A stretch of DNA of 64,000 nucleotides from Roseinatronobacter sp. S2 (GCF_029581395.1 NZ_CP121116.1:62001-126000); one strand, 5' to 3'. Shown: positions 54,153-62,243, counted from the first letter of the stretch. The notes: a model not told the origin generated them from the sequence alone. Translations and numbers: made by a program.

Positions 54153-54600
54153 TCTGAAGCTGGAACGCACCCTTGATGCGCCGCGCGCACTGCTGTGGGA
54201 ATGCTGGACAACGCCGGAACATATAAGGCAGTTCTTTGTGCCCAAACCGCATCTGGTCAAATCCTGCGAGATTGACCTGCGCGTTGGCGGGCGGTTCAAC
54301 ACTGTGTTCGATGTGGATGGCGCAGAGATGAAGAACGAAGGCGTCTGGCTGGAAATTGTGCCCGATGAAAAGCTGGTTTTCACCGATGCTTATAGCGAAG
54401 GCTGGGCACCAAGCGAAAACCCCTTCATGACCGCAATCATCCTGTTCGAAGACGCGCCCAATGGCGGCACCCGCTACACGGCCATTGCCCGCCACCGCAC
54501 CCCCGATGCCCGACAGTCACATGAAGATATGGGGTTCTTCAGCGGCTGGGGCACAGTTGCGGACCAGCTTGTCAGCTATGCCAACGCACTGAAACGGTAG
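54130..54600 (+). CDS. SRPBCC/AHSA1-domain protein
   Basis: This 156-residue protein has the START-like AHSA1 fold (LKLERTLDAPRALLWECWTTPEHIRQFFVPKPHLVKSCEIDLRVGGRFNTVF, and a closing MGFFSGWGTVADQLVSYA). Such proteins bind hydrophobic ligands in a deep cavity. I start it at MKLNPKTD (54130) inside the ArsR gene, the usual arrangement for ArsR/SRPBCC pairs. A terminator hairpin follows. Confidence 0.88.
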   Translation: MKLNPKTDLKLERTLDAPRALLWECWTTPEHIRQFFVPKPHLVKSCEIDLRVGGRFNTVFDVDGAEMKNEGVWLEIVPDEKLVFTDAYSEGWAPSENPFMTAIILFEDAPNGGTRYTAIARHRTPDARQSHEDMGFFSGWGTVADQLVSYANALKR

Positions 54601-54624
54601 GTGTGTTTCGCGAAGCGCTGAATG

Positions 54625-54652
54625 GGGGGCTTGCACTTGCAGGCCCCCTTTT
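54625..54652. terminator. Rho-independent terminator between convergent genes
   Basis: GGGGGC (54625-54630) and GCCCCC (54643-54648) form a stem, followed by TTTT (54649-54652). It lies in the 64-base gap between the SRPBCC gene and the convergent DUF1428 gene. Confidence 0.75.
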
Positions 54653-54664
54653 CGGGCGACCGGC

Positions 54665-55378
54665 CTACACCTCGACCAGCGGCGCGAACCCGCCAAAGAT
54701 CATGCGCTTGCCGTCAAAGGGCATTTGCATTTGTGCAAAGCGCGCATCCTGCATCATGCGGCGGGATCCGTCATCGCGGGTGGCCTTGTCGGGCCATTGC
54801 GTCCATGAAAACATCACATCTTCATCGGGTTTGGCCTGCACGGCGCGGCGGAAATCGGTAACGGTGCCGTCCGGCACATCCACGCCCCAATTTTCCATGA
54901 TCCATGTCGCGCCATATTCCATAAAGATCGGGTCTATGTCTTGCGCAAAACTGCGAAACGCGGCGCGCCCGTCCTTTGGCACGGCACAGATGAAGCCATC
55001 AAAATACCCGCCCGGCTGGCGCGTGCCCAGTTCCAGAACCGGTTCAAACCCGCCATAGATCACGCGCTTGCCATCAAATGGCATGGGGTTGGTGTCCATG
55101 CTCAGACGCGGGTCGTTGATGGCGTCTTTCATGGCCGCGTCATGGATGGCCCTTGACGGCCACTGATACCACGCGAACACAACGGTTTCATCTGCCTGTG
55201 CCTTCACCGCCATGGGGAAGGATGTCAGCTTGCCATCGGGCACATCATCGCCCCAACATTCGGCACCGTGCAGCAGGCCGTAAGCGCGAAACCCGTCCAT
55301 TGCCGTCGTGGCATGGGTGCGAAACGTGTCGCGGTTGGTATTGGGGACGGCGGCAACGAAGCCTTGGATATAACTCAT
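54665..55378 (-). CDS. Tandem DUF1428 protein
   Basis: This 237-residue protein consists of two similar DUF1428 units of roughly 115 residues. Corresponding segments are YIQGFVAAVPNTNRDTF with YFDGFICAVPKDGRAAF, VVFAWYQWPSRA with VMFSWTQWPDKA, and MPFDGKRVIYGGFEPV with MPFDGKRMIFGGFAPL. DUF1428 proteins adopt a ferredoxin-like fold and are usually single-domain; the function is unknown. I start at MSYIQGF (55378) behind AAGGAAAGAGAG. Confidence 0.88.
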   Translation of the reverse strand: MSYIQGFVAAVPNTNRDTFRTHATTAMDGFRAYGLLHGAECWGDDVPDGKLTSFPMAVKAQADETVVFAWYQWPSRAIHDAAMKDAINDPRLSMDTNPMPFDGKRVIYGGFEPVLELGTRQPGGYFDGFICAVPKDGRAAFRSFAQDIDPIFMEYGATWIMENWGVDVPDGTVTDFRRAVQAKPDEDVMFSWTQWPDKATRDDGSRRMMQDARFAQMQMPFDGKRMIFGGFAPLVEV

Positions 55379-55417
55379 CTCTCTCTTTCCTTTCATATGT
55401 GGGTTTTTTGCGTGGTA

Positions 55418-56092
55418 TCAGTCTGCCGCCGCAAAATGGGCCATCTGGTCGGCATATGCTTTGGCGAAGGCAGGGCGCGCGGTGGCGCGTGCGACATAGG
55501 CGCGGCAGGCGGGCGCATCGGCCAGCCCGTCAAAGCGGTCAACAAGGCGCAGCACATCGGACATCGCGATATCTGCAATTGAAAACGCGCCTGCCAGCCA
55601 GTCGCGCCCCGCCAGAATCTGTTCGGTGTATTGCACCCGCGCCTTCAGAAACGCATCCAGATGCGCCCGCCCCGGTGTCTGCTCCGTGTCGCGCGCGAAG
55701 TGGAAGATCGACCAAGGCAGACTGGCCGCTTCGACCGAATTCAGCGCGGCGAAAAGCCATGTGATGACATCTTGCCGCGCGCGTGGGTCGGTTGGCATCA
55801 GCGCAGCACTGCGTTCGCCCAAATAAAGCAGGATCGCCCCCGATTCAAAGATGGTCTGGTCGCCATCTGTCAGCCACGGGACCTGCGCATAGGGGTGCTG
55901 TGCCATCTGGTCCGCATCAAGGTCGCGGAACGGCACGCTTGGCGTAAACGGCACGCTGGCCACGCGGTAGGGCAATCGCGCTTCTTCCAGCGCCCACCGC
56001 ACGCGCAGATCACGCACATAGCCGCGCGGCAGGTCGGGCACCCAGTCAAGGGTTGTCAGTATCATATCGGGCATTGGCATATCCTTCGTCAT
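55418..56092 (-). CDS. Glutathione S-transferase-like protein
   Basis: This 224-residue protein has a thioredoxin-like N-terminal domain (LRVRWALEEARLPYRVASVPF ... HPYAQVPWLTDGDQTIFESGAILLYLGER, with the cis-Pro of QVPWL and Glu-Ser glutathione contact) and an alpha-helical C-terminal domain (LAGAFSIADIAMSDVLRLVDRFDG). It overlaps the stop of the serine hydrolase gene by 4 bases and is co-transcribed with it. Confidence 0.88.
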   Translation of the reverse strand: MTKDMPMPDMILTTLDWVPDLPRGYVRDLRVRWALEEARLPYRVASVPFTPSVPFRDLDADQMAQHPYAQVPWLTDGDQTIFESGAILLYLGERSAALMPTDPRARQDVITWLFAALNSVEAASLPWSIFHFARDTEQTPGRAHLDAFLKARVQYTEQILAGRDWLAGAFSIADIAMSDVLRLVDRFDGLADAPACRAYVARATARPAFAKAYADQMAHFAAAD

Positions 56093-57345
56093 CGCGCGTC
56101 AAAGGCCGCATGGGTGAACGCATCGGCCAGCGCGACATCATCCGGGCCGGTCATCATGCGTTGGGTGAACAGGGCCGCCACTGTGTCACTGGCCGGATCG
56201 CACCAGAAGCTGGTTCCATACCCGCCCCACCAGCCAAAGCGCCCGATTGCGTCCTGCGGCGCGGTGCGTATGGCCACGCCCAGACCCCAGCCATGTGTGT
56301 CCCAGAAATCTGCCGGAAACCATGGCGATGCCGCTTTTTGCGCGGGCGTAATCTGGTCGCGCAGCATGTCATCCACCAAAGCCGCATCCAGCAGCCGCCC
56401 GCCATCCGCCATGCCGCCTGCCAGCAAAAACCGGCCAAACGCCAGAAAATCATCAACGCTGGAAACATGACCACCGCCACCGGCCTGAAACACAGGCGGG
56501 TCCGCGAAACTGTCGGCAGCGGCTGAATTCCACCGCTCCAGCGCACCAGTGTCAGGGTTGGCCGCGTATTGCGTGGCCAGACGGTCGGCAGGGCCGGAAA
56601 ACGCGGTGTCTTGCATCCCCAAGGGCGCGCAGACCCGCGCGCGCAGAAATTCGTCCAGCGACATGCCGCTGGCGCGCGCAACCAGCACGCCCGCAACATC
56701 AAGGCCGGTGTGATAGCGCCACGCCGCGCCCGGTTGGTGCATCAGCGGCAATGACCCCAGCCGCGCCATGTAAGTGTCGGCATCTTCCGCAAACAGCGTT
56801 GGCCCCGGCATTACGCCAAGCGCCTGCATCTGGCCTGCAACCGGCACTTCGGCAGGGTCGGCGAACACAATGCCCAGCCCCATGCGCATGGTTAACAGGT
56901 CGCGCAGCGTGATCGCGCGGGTGGCAGGCACCGTGTCATCAAGTGCGCCACCCTGTTGGCGCAGCACATGCCGGTCGGCCAGTTCGGGCAACCATGGATC
57001 GACAGGATCATCCAGCCCTATTGTGCCATCCTGCACCAGCATCAGTGCGGCCACCGCCGTCAGGGGCTTGCCGATGGACGCGACAGCGAACAGCGTATCG
57101 CGCGTCATGGGCGCGCCGCTGTCAATATCGCGCAGGCCCGCAACATGGGTCCAGACATCCGGCCCGCGCGCGATCAGTGCCACCAGCCCCGGCACCTGAC
57201 CGGACGCGACCGCCCTGTCCAGCGTGGCTTGCAAACTGCTGAAATCTGACGCCCGCACCGGATTAGTCCAGCCAAGCGCCAAGGGCAGTGCGGCGGCCCC
57301 GGCCAGCGTTTGCCTGCGCGTCAAGAAGGGGGTTTTGCACATCAA
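56089..57345 (-). CDS. Serine hydrolase of the class C beta-lactamase-like family, Tat-exported
   Basis: This 418-residue enzyme has a twin-arginine signal (LTRRQTLAGAAALPLALGW) and should be exported to the periplasm. The SxxK motif is S90-I-G-K93 (FAVASIGKPLTAVAALML), the second motif is YHT in AAWRYHTGLDVAG, and the C-terminal part (GWWGGYGTSFWCDP) fits the HxG-equivalent region. It may be an esterase or D-aminopeptidase rather than a true beta-lactamase. It is the first gene of an operon with the GST. Confidence 0.9.
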   Translation of the reverse strand: MMCKTPFLTRRQTLAGAAALPLALGWTNPVRASDFSSLQATLDRAVASGQVPGLVALIARGPDVWTHVAGLRDIDSGAPMTRDTLFAVASIGKPLTAVAALMLVQDGTIGLDDPVDPWLPELADRHVLRQQGGALDDTVPATRAITLRDLLTMRMGLGIVFADPAEVPVAGQMQALGVMPGPTLFAEDADTYMARLGSLPLMHQPGAAWRYHTGLDVAGVLVARASGMSLDEFLRARVCAPLGMQDTAFSGPADRLATQYAANPDTGALERWNSAAADSFADPPVFQAGGGGHVSSVDDFLAFGRFLLAGGMADGGRLLDAALVDDMLRDQITPAQKAASPWFPADFWDTHGWGLGVAIRTAPQDAIGRFGWWGGYGTSFWCDPASDTVAALFTQRMMTGPDDVALADAFTHAAFDAR

Positions 57346-57388
57346 TCTCTCCCGTTTGGACTCAGTGTATTACATTTTGTAGCAAGAT

Positions 57389-57408
57389 AAACTTGCATAT
57401 ACAAGTTT
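57389..57408. promoter_or_regulatory. Inverted repeat upstream of serine hydrolase operon
   Basis: AAACTTGCATATACAAGTTT is a perfect 7+6+7 inverted repeat, about 45 bases in front of the serine hydrolase start. It is a likely operator for an unidentified TetR/MarR-type regulator. Confidence 0.55.
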
Positions 57409-57528
57409 AAGGTCAGATCACACCGGACACCAGCGGCGCGATCCTTTCGGGGCGGGCTGAAAATGCCACCGCGCAAGGCCGCTTACGGCAAAAACCCTGA
57501 TTTCCGGCGACATGGCCTTGCGTCTGCT

Positions 57529-57549
57529 AAATGTTATAATATAACATTT
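57529..57549. promoter_or_regulatory. Zur-box-like operator with overlapping promoter elements
   Basis: AAATGTTATA-A-TATAACATTT is a perfect 10+1+10 palindrome and fits the zinc uptake regulator (Zur) consensus of proteobacteria as I remember it (core TGTTATANTATAACA). On the plus strand, TTGCGT (57518-57523) and TATAAC (57540-57545), 16 bases apart, give a promoter that the site would block; a weaker minus-strand promoter (TTGCAG, 16 bases, TATATT) is also present. The site lies 157 bases before a cobalamin riboswitch and 184 bases before the divergent serine hydrolase. Confidence 0.75.
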
Positions 57550-57576
57550 CTTATCTGCCCTGCAATTTTTGTCTGC

Positions 57577-57669
57577 ATGCCCATGACCCCGCCAACCCAC
57601 ATCATCCACCTGATCCTGACCGTGCTGTTGCGCGGCTTTTCCCCTTTGCCCGACACCATGCCGAAATGA
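57577..57669 (+). CDS. Putative short ORF between Zur-like box and riboswitch
   Basis: A 30-codon frame (MPMTPPTHIIHLILTVLLRG start) begins 28 bases after the palindrome and ends before the riboswitch. It contains two His and several Pro and is partly hydrophobic. There is no good ribosome binding site, so it may not be translated; a leader peptide is possible. Confidence 0.25.
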   Translation: MPMTPPTHIIHLILTVLLRGFSPLPDTMPK

Positions 57670-57705
57670 CCTTGCCGCCGAATAAAGTTCAAGCTATGCA
57701 ACCTG

Positions 57706-57877
57706 TGATGGTGCCCGGAATAGTCCGGGAGAATAGGGAAGCCGGTGCGGGGACAACCCCCAATTCCGGCGCTGCCCCCGCAACTGTAAGCGGTACGCAC
57801 CCCCTTTATGCCACTGAACCAGCCGGTTCGGGAAGGCGGGAAGGTGCGACACCCGCGAGCCAGGAGACCTGCCATCA
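57706..57877 (+). promoter_or_regulatory. Cobalamin (B12) riboswitch
   Basis: The conserved core is clear: AGGGAAGCCGGTGCGGG, CGCTGCCCCCGCAACTGTAA (B12 box region), GCCACTG, and GCGAGCCAGGAGACCTGCC at the 3' side. The closing stem can be drawn from TGATGG (57706-57711) with CCATCA (57872-57877). Cobalamin binding normally turns off the downstream gene. It sits in the leader of the CbiX/ferredoxin and NikABC-like operon, so high B12 would repress it. Confidence 0.95.
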
Positions 57878-57920
57878 CCAGAAACACAAACCCGGGCGGG
57901 GTGCCCCGGAGGAGGAAGTA

Positions 57921-58010
57921 ATGACCAGACCTATGGCCGTGCCCGGCCACATACTGGCGCGTTCCTGCTTCTCCGCAAGGAGAGGGAATGCGCATGATTG
58001 CGAAATCTGA
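57921..58010 (+). CDS. Putative small ORF directly after the riboswitch
   Basis: A 29-codon frame (MTRPMAVPGHILARSCF) starts 4 bases after the strong GGAGGAGGAAG Shine-Dalgarno sequence. It ends inside the following small frame. There is no recognised family. The excellent ribosome binding site right behind the riboswitch suggests that this is where translation of the mRNA begins. Confidence 0.45.
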   Translation: MTRPMAVPGHILARSCFSARRGNAHDCEI

Positions 58011-58086
58011 CACTGCCACATCACAACGGACGGGCATCAGCGGTCTGCCGCGCTCTGGCCCCATCCGGCCAAGGGTGCAACCGTGA
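57994..58086 (+). CDS. Putative small ORF coupled to the CbiX/ferredoxin gene
   Basis: A 30-codon frame (MIAKSDTATSQRTGISGLPR) follows AGGAGAGGG. Its stop TGA at 58084-58086 overlaps the ATG of the CbiX/ferredoxin gene (TGATG), and its own start lies inside the end of the previous small ORF. The arrangement suggests a chain of translational coupling. There is no recognised family. Confidence 0.4.
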   Translation: MIAKSDTATSQRTGISGLPRSGPIRPRVQP

Positions 58087-58853
58087 TGGCGGGCGCAGAT
58101 CATCTTGTCATCTGCTTTTCGCAGCCCAGCCTGTCGGCGCGCGACGAAGCGCGTTTCAGGACAGCGCTTGATCTGGCGGCGCGCAAAACATTCGGACCCG
58201 CAATTTCGGTGGTCCGGCTGGAAGGGGCCGGAACCGATCTGGTGGCCGCAATGCGCGATGCGCGCGACACGGGTGCGCAACATCTGCGCATCATGCCGGT
58301 CGGGTTCCCGATGGCTGCCAATATCCGCGCGTGGCTTCCCGGCGCAATTGCCCATTTTGCCGCCACAGAAGGCGGGGATATGCGCATAGACCTTGCTGAT
58401 CTGTGCAATGTCGAGGATGCAGCGCAGGCACTCGTTGCCCTGTCGATCAACGCAGATGCACAGGATTTGCAGGCCGTCCGGCCAAGCCTTGGCAAGCCGG
58501 GCTGGCAGTTTCTGCCCGATTTCGACACCCATATTCTTGTTTGCACAGGTCCGCGCTGCGCCTTTCGCGGTGCAGGAACGCTGCATGCACAACTGAAGGC
58601 CCGCATCGCAAAAGCAGGCCTGTCCGACCGCTGCATGACCACAACGACCGGCTGTCTGTTTCCCTGCAATCAAGGTCCGGTGCTGGTGCTGTATCCGCAA
58701 GGGGCCTGGTATCACGTCCCGGATCAGGACGCGCTGGACCGGATCGTGTGCGATGTCATCGCACAGGGTGGCGATGCCCCCGACCTGCGCCTGAGCGAAC
58801 GCCCGGGCAGCCGCCGCGACATGTCCCCCACAAAAATCGAAAGGATAAAGTAG
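58086..58853 (+). CDS. Degenerate CbiX-like domain fused to thioredoxin-like [2Fe-2S] ferredoxin domain
   Basis: This 255-residue protein has two parts. The N-terminal part (about 1-130) resembles CbiX/SirB chelatases (HLVICFSQPSLSARDEARFRTALDLA ... HLRIMPVGFPMAANIRAWLPGAIAHFAA) but lacks the catalytic His of the usual GHGSR start. The C-terminal part (about 145-235) is a 2Fe-2S ferredoxin of thioredoxin fold, with Cys at VCTGPRC and TGCLFPCNQGP and the typical VLVLYPQGAWY. It is the first main gene after the riboswitch. I infer a cobalt- or tetrapyrrole-linked redox or chaperone function. A GTG one codon earlier is an alternative start. Confidence 0.75.
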   Translation: MAGADHLVICFSQPSLSARDEARFRTALDLAARKTFGPAISVVRLEGAGTDLVAAMRDARDTGAQHLRIMPVGFPMAANIRAWLPGAIAHFAATEGGDMRIDLADLCNVEDAAQALVALSINADAQDLQAVRPSLGKPGWQFLPDFDTHILVCTGPRCAFRGAGTLHAQLKARIAKAGLSDRCMTTTTGCLFPCNQGPVLVLYPQGAWYHVPDQDALDRIVCDVIAQGGDAPDLRLSERPGSRRDMSPTKIERIK

Positions 58854-58855
58854 CG

Positions 58856-60403
58856 ATGTTAAACCTTGCCCGAGTTTCCCTGTCCGGCGCAGTGACGGCT
58901 GTTGTGCTGGCCCTGCCGCAGATTGCCATGGCGCATGATCCCCACGCCGACCTGCGCATCGTCACCTCATTCACGATCAACAGCATGAACCCGTGGCAGG
59001 ACGGGTATTGGATGCAGGAATTCGGACAAGCCGAATTGCTGATGAAATTCAACGAGGACGGGAACCACCACCCGTGGCTTTTGTCATCGCTTGAAAACCC
59101 CGAACCGAACCGCTGGGTTCTGACACTGCGCGACGAGCTGCATTTCCAAAACGGCAGGCCGGTCGATGCCGCAGCCGTATTGGCCGCGATAGACGCCGCG
59201 ATAGACCATTCGCCCGCGGCGCAAGGGTCGGTGCCGGATGGTGCCGAATTTACAGTAACCGGCGCGTTGGAGCTGACAGTGACCACCCCTGCCCCATGGC
59301 CGGAACTTCCCGGCGTTCTGGCGGACGAGCAGGTTTTTCTGATCCTTGATGCGGATGCGGTTGCCGCCGTGGGCGAAGACTGGGCGCAACTGGTGGGTGC
59401 CGGCATTTACACCGGACCTTACAGCGTGACCGGACTGGACGACACACGCCTGAAGGCCGAAGCCTTCGCAGATTACTGGCAGGGAACACCGGCCTTGCCG
59501 GGGCTGACTGTCGCGTTTGTTCCCGACCCAAATGCCCGCATTCTGGCCGTGCAGAATAATGAGGCCGACATCGCGCTGTACCCCCCGCTTGCCGCGAGGC
59601 CCGCAGTGGACGCCATGCCGGATGTGCATTTCAACCTTGGCGGACTGTCCACCGGCGGCTTCACGGGCTACATGAATCTTGAACAAGGGCCGCTGGCGGA
59701 TGTGTCGGTGCGCAAGGCCGTTTTGCGGGCCGTTGATTACCGCGAGATCGCGCAAGATGTGTTCCGCGGCGGGCTGGCGCAGGCACATTCGCTTTATGCG
59801 GAGAACCTGCCCTTCGCATTGCAGAACTACCAGACCGATCTGCTGGACGCCGCAGCCCTGCTGGATGCCGCAGGGTGGGTGACAGGGCCGGACGGCATCC
59901 GGCACAAGGACGGCAGGAAACTGTCGGTCATTCTTGCAATCTATCCCCAGCAACCCGATCTGGTGCCGCTGTCCACGGCGGTGCAGGCGCAGCTTGCGCG
60001 CGTGGGAATTGACGCCGAGATTGTCAGCTTCGACGGCATCAATCAGGCCCTGCTGGAGCCATCGAACCGGTGGGATCTGGCCATGGTTTCCACAGGGGCC
60101 GCCAGTTGGGGCCGCGTGCAGAATTTTCTGAACACCTATCTTTTGCCGGGTGCGCGCCGGAACTATGGCGGCTATGACAATGCAGAAGTGAACGCACTTG
60201 TCCCCGAACTGGCCACAGAGGTGGACCCCGAACGCCGCACCGAAATCCTGCACCGTATCCAGTCAATCCTGTGGGACGAAGACCCCTATGCATTCTCGTT
60301 CAACATCCATCTTGGGCGCGTCATCGTGAACGACCAGTATGCCTGCTACGCGCCGGGTTTTGCGCTGTATCATGTGTCGTGGCAGACCGCGCCTTGCGAC
60401 TAA
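58856..60403 (+). CDS. ABC transporter substrate-binding protein, NikA/DppA-like (family 5), putative metal or metallophore binder
   Basis: This 515-residue periplasmic protein has a signal peptide (LNLARVSLSGAVTAVVLALPQIAMA, cut before HDPHAD) and family 5 features (YWMQEFGQAELLMKF, WVLTLRDELHFQNGRPVDAAAV, VRKAVLRAVDYREIAQDVF, PEADPERRTEILHRIQ-like end). A His-rich mature start (AHDPHADL) and GNHHPWL could aid metal binding. It starts 3 bases after the CbiX/ferredoxin gene. By context it binds cobalt, zinc, nickel or a chelate. Confidence 0.88.
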   Translation: MLNLARVSLSGAVTAVVLALPQIAMAHDPHADLRIVTSFTINSMNPWQDGYWMQEFGQAELLMKFNEDGNHHPWLLSSLENPEPNRWVLTLRDELHFQNGRPVDAAAVLAAIDAAIDHSPAAQGSVPDGAEFTVTGALELTVTTPAPWPELPGVLADEQVFLILDADAVAAVGEDWAQLVGAGIYTGPYSVTGLDDTRLKAEAFADYWQGTPALPGLTVAFVPDPNARILAVQNNEADIALYPPLAARPAVDAMPDVHFNLGGLSTGGFTGYMNLEQGPLADVSVRKAVLRAVDYREIAQDVFRGGLAQAHSLYAENLPFALQNYQTDLLDAAALLDAAGWVTGPDGIRHKDGRKLSVILAIYPQQPDLVPLSTAVQAQLARVGIDAEIVSFDGINQALLEPSNRWDLAMVSTGAASWGRVQNFLNTYLLPGARRNYGGYDNAEVNALVPELATEVDPERRTEILHRIQSILWDEDPYAFSFNIHLGRVIVNDQYACYAPGFALYHVSWQTAPCD

Positions 60404-60447
60404 GGTTGCGGGACATCAAGGCGCGCGGTCTGGGCCGCGCCCTTGTA

Positions 60448-61371
60448 ATGCGGCTGGGTCAGGCCGTGCTGGCGGCGTTCGGCGCAAGCCTGCTGGTGTG
60501 GCTGATGCTGCCGCTTGCGCCCGGTGATCCGGTGGACATGATCCTGAATGCCCAGCGGGTGGAGGAACCGACAGACCAGCACATCGCAGCTCTGCGCGAC
60601 CGCTTCGGTCTGGACCGGCCTTTATGGCAGCGATATCTGGTCTGGATCGGGGGCGTGGTGCAGGGCGATTTCGGGCTGTCATGGCGCACGGGCGAACCGG
60701 TCCTGTCGGGGCTGATGCGCCGCCTGCCTGCAACCTTGCAACTGGTCGGGCTGTCCTTCGTAATCTCTGTGGCGTGGTCGCTGGGGCTGGCGCTGGTCGC
60801 CGCACGCTGGGCGGGGCGCTGGCCGGACCGGCTGGTGCTGGCCTATACGCGGGTGCTGGCTGCAACACCGTCATTTGTGCTGGCGCTTCTGGTGCTGCAA
60901 TTCGTCGTGGTGGGCATGGGGATCGGGCTGGTTCTGTCAGGGGGCGCGGGTGCCACGCTGATTATCGCCGCCGCAATTCTGGGGATTGACCGCGCGGCGG
61001 GCTGGACACAATTGCTGCGCGCCGGATTGCTGGAGCACCTTGCGCGCGGCCCCGCCGATGTTGCCAAAGCGCGCGGCGCAAGGCCGGGCCGCGTGCTGGC
61101 AATCTATGCCCTGCCCCCTGCCCTGCTGCCATGGATGACCGCGCTTGGCATCAGTCTTGGTGGCCTGATCGGCGGCGCGCCGATACTGGAAATGATATTC
61201 ACATGGCCCGGAATAGGTGAACATGTCCTGACGGCCCTTTCGGTGCGCGATGTCCCCGTGATTCAGGCCTTCGTCCTGATTGCCGTGCTGGCCTATGTCG
61301 CGGCCAGTCTGCTGGTTGATGCAATGGCCATCATGCTGGACCCGCGCATGCGCCATGCGAGGCATGCATGA
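60448..61371 (+). CDS. NikB/DppB-like ABC transporter permease
   Basis: This 307-residue inner-membrane permease starts with the typical DppB helix (MRLGQAVLAAFGASLLVWLMLPLAPGDPVDMILN) and has the RYLVWIGGVVQGDFGLSWRTGEPV segment and EAA-like LARGPADVAKARGARPGRVLAIYALP loop. The start at 60448 is chosen because the conserved helix begins there; TTG at 60406 is an alternative, and neither has a clear ribosome binding site. It is coupled to the DppC-like gene by ATGA overlap. Confidence 0.85.
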   Translation: MRLGQAVLAAFGASLLVWLMLPLAPGDPVDMILNAQRVEEPTDQHIAALRDRFGLDRPLWQRYLVWIGGVVQGDFGLSWRTGEPVLSGLMRRLPATLQLVGLSFVISVAWSLGLALVAARWAGRWPDRLVLAYTRVLAATPSFVLALLVLQFVVVGMGIGLVLSGGAGATLIIAAAILGIDRAAGWTQLLRAGLLEHLARGPADVAKARGARPGRVLAIYALPPALLPWMTALGISLGGLIGGAPILEMIFTWPGIGEHVLTALSVRDVPVIQAFVLIAVLAYVAASLLVDAMAIMLDPRMRHARHA

Positions 61372-62243
61372 ATCTGCGCCGCGCCACATTGACAGGGCCC
61401 GTTGCGCCCCCGCCGCGCGGCATTCTTGCGGCCGTGCTGCACCATCCGTCAGGGCGCTGGGGGGTGGTGCTGGGCGTGGCGCTGACCGCCATGGCCGTGG
61501 CGGGGCCGTGGGTTGTGGCCCATCCGCCAAATGTGCCGGATTATGCCGCCGCATTGCGCCCGCCCGGATCAGGGCACTGGCTGGGCACCGATGCCACCGG
61601 ACGCGACCAGCTGTCGCGGCTGGTCGACGGGGCGCGGCGGTCGCTGGGCGGGGCGCTGGCCGTGTCGGTTGCAATTACCCTGATCGGGTTGATAGTCGGC
61701 ACATTGGCAGCGCTGGCCGGTCGCTGGGTCGATGCCGCGCTGATGCGGTTTGTCGATGTCATCATGGCGCTGCCCGGGCTGATCGTTGCATTTGCCGTGA
61801 TCGGGGTTTTGGGGCCGGGATATGTGAACCTGCTGATCGCGCTGATCGCCGCTGACTGGGCCTATAAGGCGCGGATTGCGCGGGCCTGCGCGTTCGACGC
61901 CGTGCGCAGCCCCGCCGCCGAAGTGTCGCGCCAGTTTGGCGTGCCCGAATGGCGCGTCGTGCTTCATCATGTCCTGCCGCCGGTTTTCTGGCCGCTTCTG
62001 GTGCTGGGCACCCTGGGGTTGGGCGGTCAGATCGCGGCCATATCGGCGTTTTCGTTTCTTGGGCTTGGGGTGCAGGTGCCCCATGCCGAATGGGGCGCAA
62101 TGCTGGCCGATACACGCTTTTTGTTCACGGTCGCGCCGTGGCTTTTGCTTGGCCCGTCGGCGTGCATTCTGCTGTCGGTGCTGGCATCAAACCTGCTGGG
62201 CGAGGCCCTGCGCGACCTTGCCACACCCGAGGGGAGGTCATGA
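61368..62243 (+). CDS. NikC/DppC-like ABC transporter permease
   Basis: This 291-residue inner-membrane subunit has the DppC signature HWLGTDATGRDQLSRLVDGARRSLGGALAV and EAA-type loop SPAAEVSRQFGVPEWRVVLHHVLPPVFWPLL, followed by FSFLGLGVQVPHAEWGAMLAD. Its start and stop overlap the neighbouring genes (ATGA at both). It partners with the NikB-like subunit and the fused ATPase. Confidence 0.9.
   Translation: MNLRRATLTGPVAPPPRGILAAVLHHPSGRWGVVLGVALTAMAVAGPWVVAHPPNVPDYAAALRPPGSGHWLGTDATGRDQLSRLVDGARRSLGGALAVSVAITLIGLIVGTLAALAGRWVDAALMRFVDVIMALPGLIVAFAVIGVLGPGYVNLLIALIAADWAYKARIARACAFDAVRSPAAEVSRQFGVPEWRVVLHHVLPPVFWPLLVLGTLGLGGQIAAISAFSFLGLGVQVPHAEWGAMLADTRFLFTVAPWLLLGPSACILLSVLASNLLGEALRDLATPEGRS

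Noticed and set aside
57529..57549. Palindrome as a Fur, Irr or RirA site
   Set aside because: The iron-response boxes known in alphaproteobacteria (for example TTAGAANNNTTCTAA for Irr) do not match; the Zur pattern fits better.
59084..60253. A 389-codon open frame on the minus strand
   Set aside because: It is antisense to the NikA-like binding protein and has no family resemblance or promoter.
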